DNA from: Alloprevotella sp.
Lineage (GTDB): Bacteria > Bacteroidota > Bacteroidia > Bacteroidales > Bacteroidaceae
Direction: 5' to 3'
Length of the DNA: 64,000 nt
Assembly: GCA_017477205.1 (NCBI GenBank)
Contig: JAFUXE010000009.1
Location: forward strand, 1-64,000
Below the pieces are notes generated by a model. That model was not told the DNA's origin, did not search any database, and was given only the letters and a program-made list of their open reading frames with translations. Of this stretch, positions 61,063-64,000 are shown one piece after another; position 1 is the first letter of the stretch, and each line of letters starts with the position of its first letter. The translations under genes and the position numbers were made by a program.

Positions 61063-61959
61063 ATGTACGACTTCTCCGACCTGACATTCCGCGTGGCGGA
61101 CTTCTGCTTCCGCCTCTGCTTTCCCGAAGGCACGGACGGGCGACGGCTGCTGCCCAGCTACGCCCCCTTCCACGTTCCCGGGGGAGCCGATGGCCTCATC
61201 TTCACCCTCCGCGTGACGGAAGGCGGCGTCTCGCTGCTGCCCGAAGGCGAGGAAATCGGACAGTTCGACGCGGGCGGCAACAACCACGGCGTCTATCGCC
61301 TGACCGACGGGGGCTATAAAATCGTCATCTCCAATCCGGCGGGCGAGGAAGCCTGTGCCATGCGCACGAACGAGGCCTTCACGCGCTGCGAGGTCACGCT
61401 CTACGGCGACGAGGACAACCGGCGCTTCGGCCTCAACAATGCCGTGATGATTACCTACGCCTTCTCCGGCGCGCGCCACGGCCTCCTGCTCATGCACGCC
61501 AGCGTCACGATGAACAGCGGACGCGCCTTCCTCTTCCTGGGAAAGAGCGGGACGGGGAAAAGCACACACTCCGACCTCTGGGTGAAGCACGTCGCGGGCA
61601 GCGAAATCCTGAACGACGACAATCCCGCCGTATTCCGCCGCCCGGACGGCAGCATCTGCGTCGCCGGCACCCCTTGGAGCGGCAAGCGCAACTTCTACCG
61701 CCAGCTCATCCTGCCTGCCGGAGCCTTCGTACGCCTTGAGCAGGCACCGGAGAACGTACTCCGCCGCGAGCCGAAGCTTCAGGCCTTCGCCTCCATCCTT
61801 TCCTCCTGTTCCACGATGATATGGGACAAGCCGTCCTACGATGCCATCTGCGACACCGTGGGGCAGGTGGCCTCCTCCGTCCCCGTCTATCACCTCCGCA
61901 ACCTCCCCAACGAGGAGGCTGCCCGCATGAGCGCGGAAGCATGTCTCGGCAACGCATGA
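61063..61959 (+). CDS. HPr-kinase/PEPCK-fold protein
   Basis: A 298-residue cytosolic protein. The HPr-kinase-like P-loop GKSGTGKST lies at residues 160-168 after LLLMHASVTMN, followed by STHSDLW and the metal-binding SEILNDDNPAVFR. GTPWSGKRNFYRQLILPAGA is typical of the family of small kinases found beside PqqD-like proteins in RiPP clusters. In some lasso-peptide clusters such kinases phosphorylate the peptide. True HPr kinase features (an HPr-binding C-terminal domain) are absent. Its stop overlaps the start of the peptidase gene as ATGA. Confidence 0.75.
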   Translation: MYDFSDLTFRVADFCFRLCFPEGTDGRRLLPSYAPFHVPGGADGLIFTLRVTEGGVSLLPEGEEIGQFDAGGNNHGVYRLTDGGYKIVISNPAGEEACAMRTNEAFTRCEVTLYGDEDNRRFGLNNAVMITYAFSGARHGLLLMHASVTMNSGRAFLFLGKSGTGKSTHSDLWVKHVAGSEILNDDNPAVFRRPDGSICVAGTPWSGKRNFYRQLILPAGAFVRLEQAPENVLRREPKLQAFASILSSCSTMIWDKPSYDAICDTVGQVASSVPVYHLRNLPNEEAARMSAEACLGNA

Positions 61960-62507
61960 AGAAGTCCCCCGAAACCTCTCCCGTCTCCACGCGGCGCATC
62001 ACGAAGCCCAACGCCGAGCTGATACCGGCCATCGCCGCCTTCATCCGCGAGGGCCGCACGCCGGATTTCATCGTCAGGGGCTTCAGCATGCGCCCTTTCC
62101 TTGAGCACGAACGCGACAAGGTGCGCATCCGCGCCGTGGGAGACCGCAGCGTGAAGCGCGGCGACGTTGTCCTGGCGGAGATTGCCCCCGCCACCTACGT
62201 CATCCACCGCGTCGTGAGCAACGAAGCTGGAAGCCTGACGCTGCGCGGCGACGGAAACGTGCGCGGCACGGAGACGTGCCGGGAGGCCGACGTCATCGGC
62301 ATCGTGGAAGGCTTCTACCGCAAGGGGCGCAGCGTGATGGAACCCGTGACGGGCCGGAAATGGCGGCTCTATTCCGCCCTCTGGCCCGCGTCGCCCCTGC
62401 TGCGACGCCTCCTGCTGGCCTTCCACCGTCGCATCTGGCTGCCCCTGACGCACGGCAGGGCACAGGACATACTGCAAAAAAACAGCAACACACAAGAAAA
62501 GATATGA
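61956..62507 (+). CDS. S26-like signal peptidase, SipW/ER type
   Basis: A 183-residue peptidase. GFSMRPF holds the nucleophile Ser44. SVKRGDVVLAE is box C. YVIHRVV places His84 where bacterial LepB has Lys, the Ser-His arrangement of SipW and eukaryotic ER signal peptidases. LRGDGN (97-101 region) is the final conserved box. There is no N-terminal membrane anchor; a hydrophobic C-terminal segment (about 148-172) may attach it to the membrane. The ATG at 61956 couples to the kinase gene; 61941 is an alternative. It may cleave a leader from a modified peptide. Confidence 0.75.
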   Translation: MKKSPETSPVSTRRITKPNAELIPAIAAFIREGRTPDFIVRGFSMRPFLEHERDKVRIRAVGDRSVKRGDVVLAEIAPATYVIHRVVSNEAGSLTLRGDGNVRGTETCREADVIGIVEGFYRKGRSVMEPVTGRKWRLYSALWPASPLLRRLLLAFHRRIWLPLTHGRAQDILQKNSNTQEKI

Positions 62508-62776
62508 AACTAAAGCAAGGATTTGAACTTCGCGAGATCTGCGGCGAGAGAGTCGTCATCGGAACCGGCATCGCGAACATTGATTTCAGCAAACTCATCA
62601 ACCTGAACGAGACCGCGGGCTTCCTCTGGAAGGCAGCGGAGCGCCTGGGAACGTTTACGTCCCACGACCTGGCGGACGAACTCTGCAAGGAATACGAAGT
62701 GGAGCCTGCCGCCGCCCTCCACGACGTGGAGGAAATGCTCATGGACTGGGCGAAGCTCGGCCTCCTGGAAGAATGA
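62504..62776 (+). CDS. PqqD-like RiPP recognition element
   Basis: A 90-residue protein of the PqqD family, a winged-helix fold that holds leader peptides for RiPP-modifying enzymes. The pattern LKQGFELREICGERVVIGTG, then SKLINLNETAGFLWKAAE and LCKEYEVEPAAALHDVEEML, is typical. The protein is free-standing, not fused to an enzyme. Both ends overlap neighbours as ATGA: the peptidase stop upstream and the rlmH start downstream. No radical-SAM enzyme, cyclase or obvious precursor is encoded nearby. Confidence 0.8.
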   Translation: MKLKQGFELREICGERVVIGTGIANIDFSKLINLNETAGFLWKAAERLGTFTSHDLADELCKEYEVEPAAALHDVEEMLMDWAKLGLLEE

Positions 62777-63246
62777 AGATAGCCTTCCTCACCGTGGGAA
62801 AGACGACGGATGCGCGCATTGCCGCCCTCGTGGCGGACTATGCCGCGCGGATCGCGCACTATGCCCCCTTCGAGATGCTTTGCGTGCCCGACCTGAAGGG
62901 AGCGCGCTCGCTCTCCGCCGAGGAACAGAAGGCGCGCGAGGGCGAGGGCATCCGCAAACTCCTGCGCGAGGGCGACCACGTCGTGCTTCTGGACGAGCGC
63001 GGACAGGAACCGCGCAGCGTGGAGTTCGCCGCATGGTTAGAGAAGAAGTTCCGGCAAGCCCCGCGACGCCTCGTGTTCATCGTCGGCGGCCCCTACGGCT
63101 TCTCGCAGGACGTCTATGCGAGGGCGGCGGAACGCCTCTCGCTCTCGCGCCTCACCTTCTCCCACCAGATGGTGCGCCTCTTCTTCACCGAACAGCTCTA
63201 CCGCGCCTTCACCATCCTGCGCGGCGAGCCGTATCATCACGAATAG
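62773..63246 (+). CDS. rlmH: 23S rRNA pseudouridine-1915 N3-methyltransferase
   Basis: RlmH, 157 residues, a SPOUT-fold enzyme that methylates pseudouridine 1915 in helix 69 of 23S rRNA using SAM. It begins MKIAFLTVGKT and carries LLDERGQEPRSVEFA. The knot motif is FIVGGPYGFSQDVY, and the C terminus is LTFSHQMVRLFFTEQLYRAF followed by GEPYHHE. All key SPOUT residues look intact. Its start overlaps the pqqD-like stop by 4 bp, so it is the last gene of the coupled chain. Confidence 0.97.
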   Translation: MKIAFLTVGKTTDARIAALVADYAARIAHYAPFEMLCVPDLKGARSLSAEEQKAREGEGIRKLLREGDHVVLLDERGQEPRSVEFAAWLEKKFRQAPRRLVFIVGGPYGFSQDVYARAAERLSLSRLTFSHQMVRLFFTEQLYRAFTILRGEPYHHE

Positions 63247-63354
63247 TGACAACGTCATTGAGCCTTGCAGTGCACGACACCCCGAAAGGCCGAAGGGCTT
63301 TCGTCGGGTGGGGCACGAAAAGCAAGGCGAGATAATAGCCCATCATCACGAATA
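63233..63354. repeat. Palindromic element flanked by 13-bp direct repeats
   Basis: ATCATCACGAATA occurs at 63233-63245 (end of rlmH) and again at 63342-63354. Between them GCCTTGC (63262-63268) and GCAAGGC (63322-63328) frame an imperfect hairpin with CACCCCGAAAG against CTTTCGTCGGGTG. The arrangement looks like a small insertion with target duplication. Confidence 0.65.
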
Positions 63355-63399
63355 AAACGCAAGGAGTTAAAGGCGGTTGCCTTTAACTCCTTGCGTTTT
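63354..63399. terminator. Bidirectional terminator after rlmH
   Basis: A perfect 21-bp stem (63354-63374 and 63379-63399) with loop GGTT starts AAAACGCAAGG and ends CCTTGCGTTTT. It serves rlmH and the converging Ig-like gene. Confidence 0.9.
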
Positions 63400-63444
63400 G
63401 TACTTAGCCGGGCGGGGCACGCCGCTAAGGAAGCATCGTCAGCA

Positions 63445-64000
63445 TCATCGCGTTGCAATCTTCTCGTCGCTCAGTACGGTTTGCTTTATCTTCAGCTGCA
63501 CCTTCGGCCCGTTCTCGTCCTTGCTCTGATAGAAGGTGACGACGCCGCCGGAATACTCTTTCTGATCGGAGTTCGTATCTCTTGTATCGTGGAACGTGAT
63601 GGTCTTGTTGGTCTTGTTGATGCTTATCGTCAGCGGCATCTTGATAAACTCGGAGTTGGTATCATAGTGGTCAAGATTGCCGTAGTAGTGGATGGTGCGC
63701 GTATGCCATACGTGGACGTTCAGTTCCTTCATGTCGTTCTCTAAGCGCAAGTTCGTGGAGCGGTCTGTCGAGGGGCGGCTGACGCCGTTCTTGTCCGTAA
63801 CGGTGACGGGATGGGTGCGTTCGGCTGCAAGCAGTCCCTGTGTGTCATCCCTTTCTATACGCACGCGCAGCGTGGTGCTGCCGGGGCCTACGGGTTTATA
63901 TACCCCATACCTTTCCACGGTCATCACCTTGGGATTGTCGGAAGACCAGTATCGTTTCACCATTAGCGTCGTTCCTCTGGGGTCTGTCGACCTTGCAGGC
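63445..64000 (-). CDS. Ig-like (Big_2) domain protein, 5' end outside the window
   Basis: The frame stays open to the right edge, so the gene is cut off by the window; 185 residues are visible. RYWSSDNPKVMTVERYGVYK and PVGPGSTTLRVRI form a Big_2-type Ig-like domain, common in surface and fibre-associated Bacteroidales proteins. A second beta domain follows (LNVHVWHTRTIHYYGNLDHY, then MPLTISINKTNKTITFHD), perhaps a lipocalin-like or structural domain. Function unknown. It converges on rlmH across the terminator at 63354-63399. Confidence 0.7.
   Translation of the reverse strand, partial: PARSTDPRGTTLMVKRYWSSDNPKVMTVERYGVYKPVGPGSTTLRVRIERDDTQGLLAAERTHPVTVTDKNGVSRPSTDRSTNLRLENDMKELNVHVWHTRTIHYYGNLDHYDTNSEFIKMPLTISINKTNKTITFHDTRDTNSDQKEYSGGVVTFYQSKDENGPKVQLKIKQTVLSDEKIATR

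Overview
The window is chromosomal DNA from a GC-rich member of the Bacteroidales, most likely Prevotellaceae or a close relative. Three things point there. Promoters read TTTG, 19-21 bp, TAnnTTTG, the Bacteroidetes sigma consensus. The gene complement includes families largely confined to this phylum (DUF4293 and DUF4835 proteins, a GH110 galactosidase, a small RpoD-like sigma factor, a dedicated Rpb6-type omega subunit). The neighbour orders bamD-rpoZ-DUF4293 and dnaN-exonuclease-coaBC-DUF4835-recN are also typical. The sequence is almost entirely core genome. I see no rRNA, tRNA, CRISPR array, transposase, integrase or phage genes.

Layout. 1-3.6 kb: four leftward genes for small surface or periplasmic proteins, next to a possible dispersed element with its own promoter, 52-codon frame and terminator-like structure (about 3290-3617). 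3.8-12.5 kb: a leftward housekeeping block (ispG, purE, a PAP2 membrane phosphatase, rpoN, an AspT-type transporter, cysS, two tandem deoxynucleoside kinases). 12.6-20.8 kb: pdxB, a DUF3108 protein, an Ig-like lipoprotein, a GH3-type enzyme and a metal-uptake pair (TonB receptor plus HMA protein). 21.1-24.7 kb: mfd, facing right. 24.9-31.2 kb, leftward: GH110, nnr, a small HAD protein, a secreted protein and rfbA. 31.4-38.6 kb, leftward: a Wza-like lipoprotein, a DUF4878 lipoprotein, a glycogen operon (debranching enzyme, GT4 synthase, apparently dead GH57-like protein) and miaA. gapA and mscL diverge at 40.0 kb. From 41 kb to 63.2 kb all genes face right: guaA, bamD, rpoZ, ssb, a phosphopantetheinyl transferase, an ABC-F protein, grpE-dnaJ, folC, dnaN, an exonuclease, coaBC, recN, a pseudoprotease-TPR protein, a sigma factor, and a four-gene chain joined by ATGA overlaps (HPr-kinase-like protein, S26 peptidase, PqqD-like protein, rlmH). 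A truncated Ig-like gene enters from the right edge.

The most unusual signal lies between the genes. Many spacers hold tandem arrays whose unit sequence is unrelated from locus to locus, yet whose period is almost always 21-23 bp: 77-215, 11804-11847, 18622-18660, 24776-24841, 31313-31418, 40722-40941, 50401-50464, 51811-51898 and 51923-52051. Other spacers hold 8-bp or 9-bp arrays. Repeat modules of related type also sit in frame inside essential genes: two near-identical 38-bp copies plus fragments in mfd, a TCAATGGTCAAT module in guaA, and 8-bp units forming the last codons of purE. The best candidate for an undescribed protein system is the kinase/peptidase/PqqD cassette at 61063-62776, which resembles RiPP maturation machinery without a visible precursor. 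Other oddities are an IspG lacking most of its central A* domain, a GH57-like protein with both catalytic residues replaced and a histone-H1-like tail, a trypsin-fold protein without His and Ser, and an ABC-F protein whose second ATP site is degenerate.
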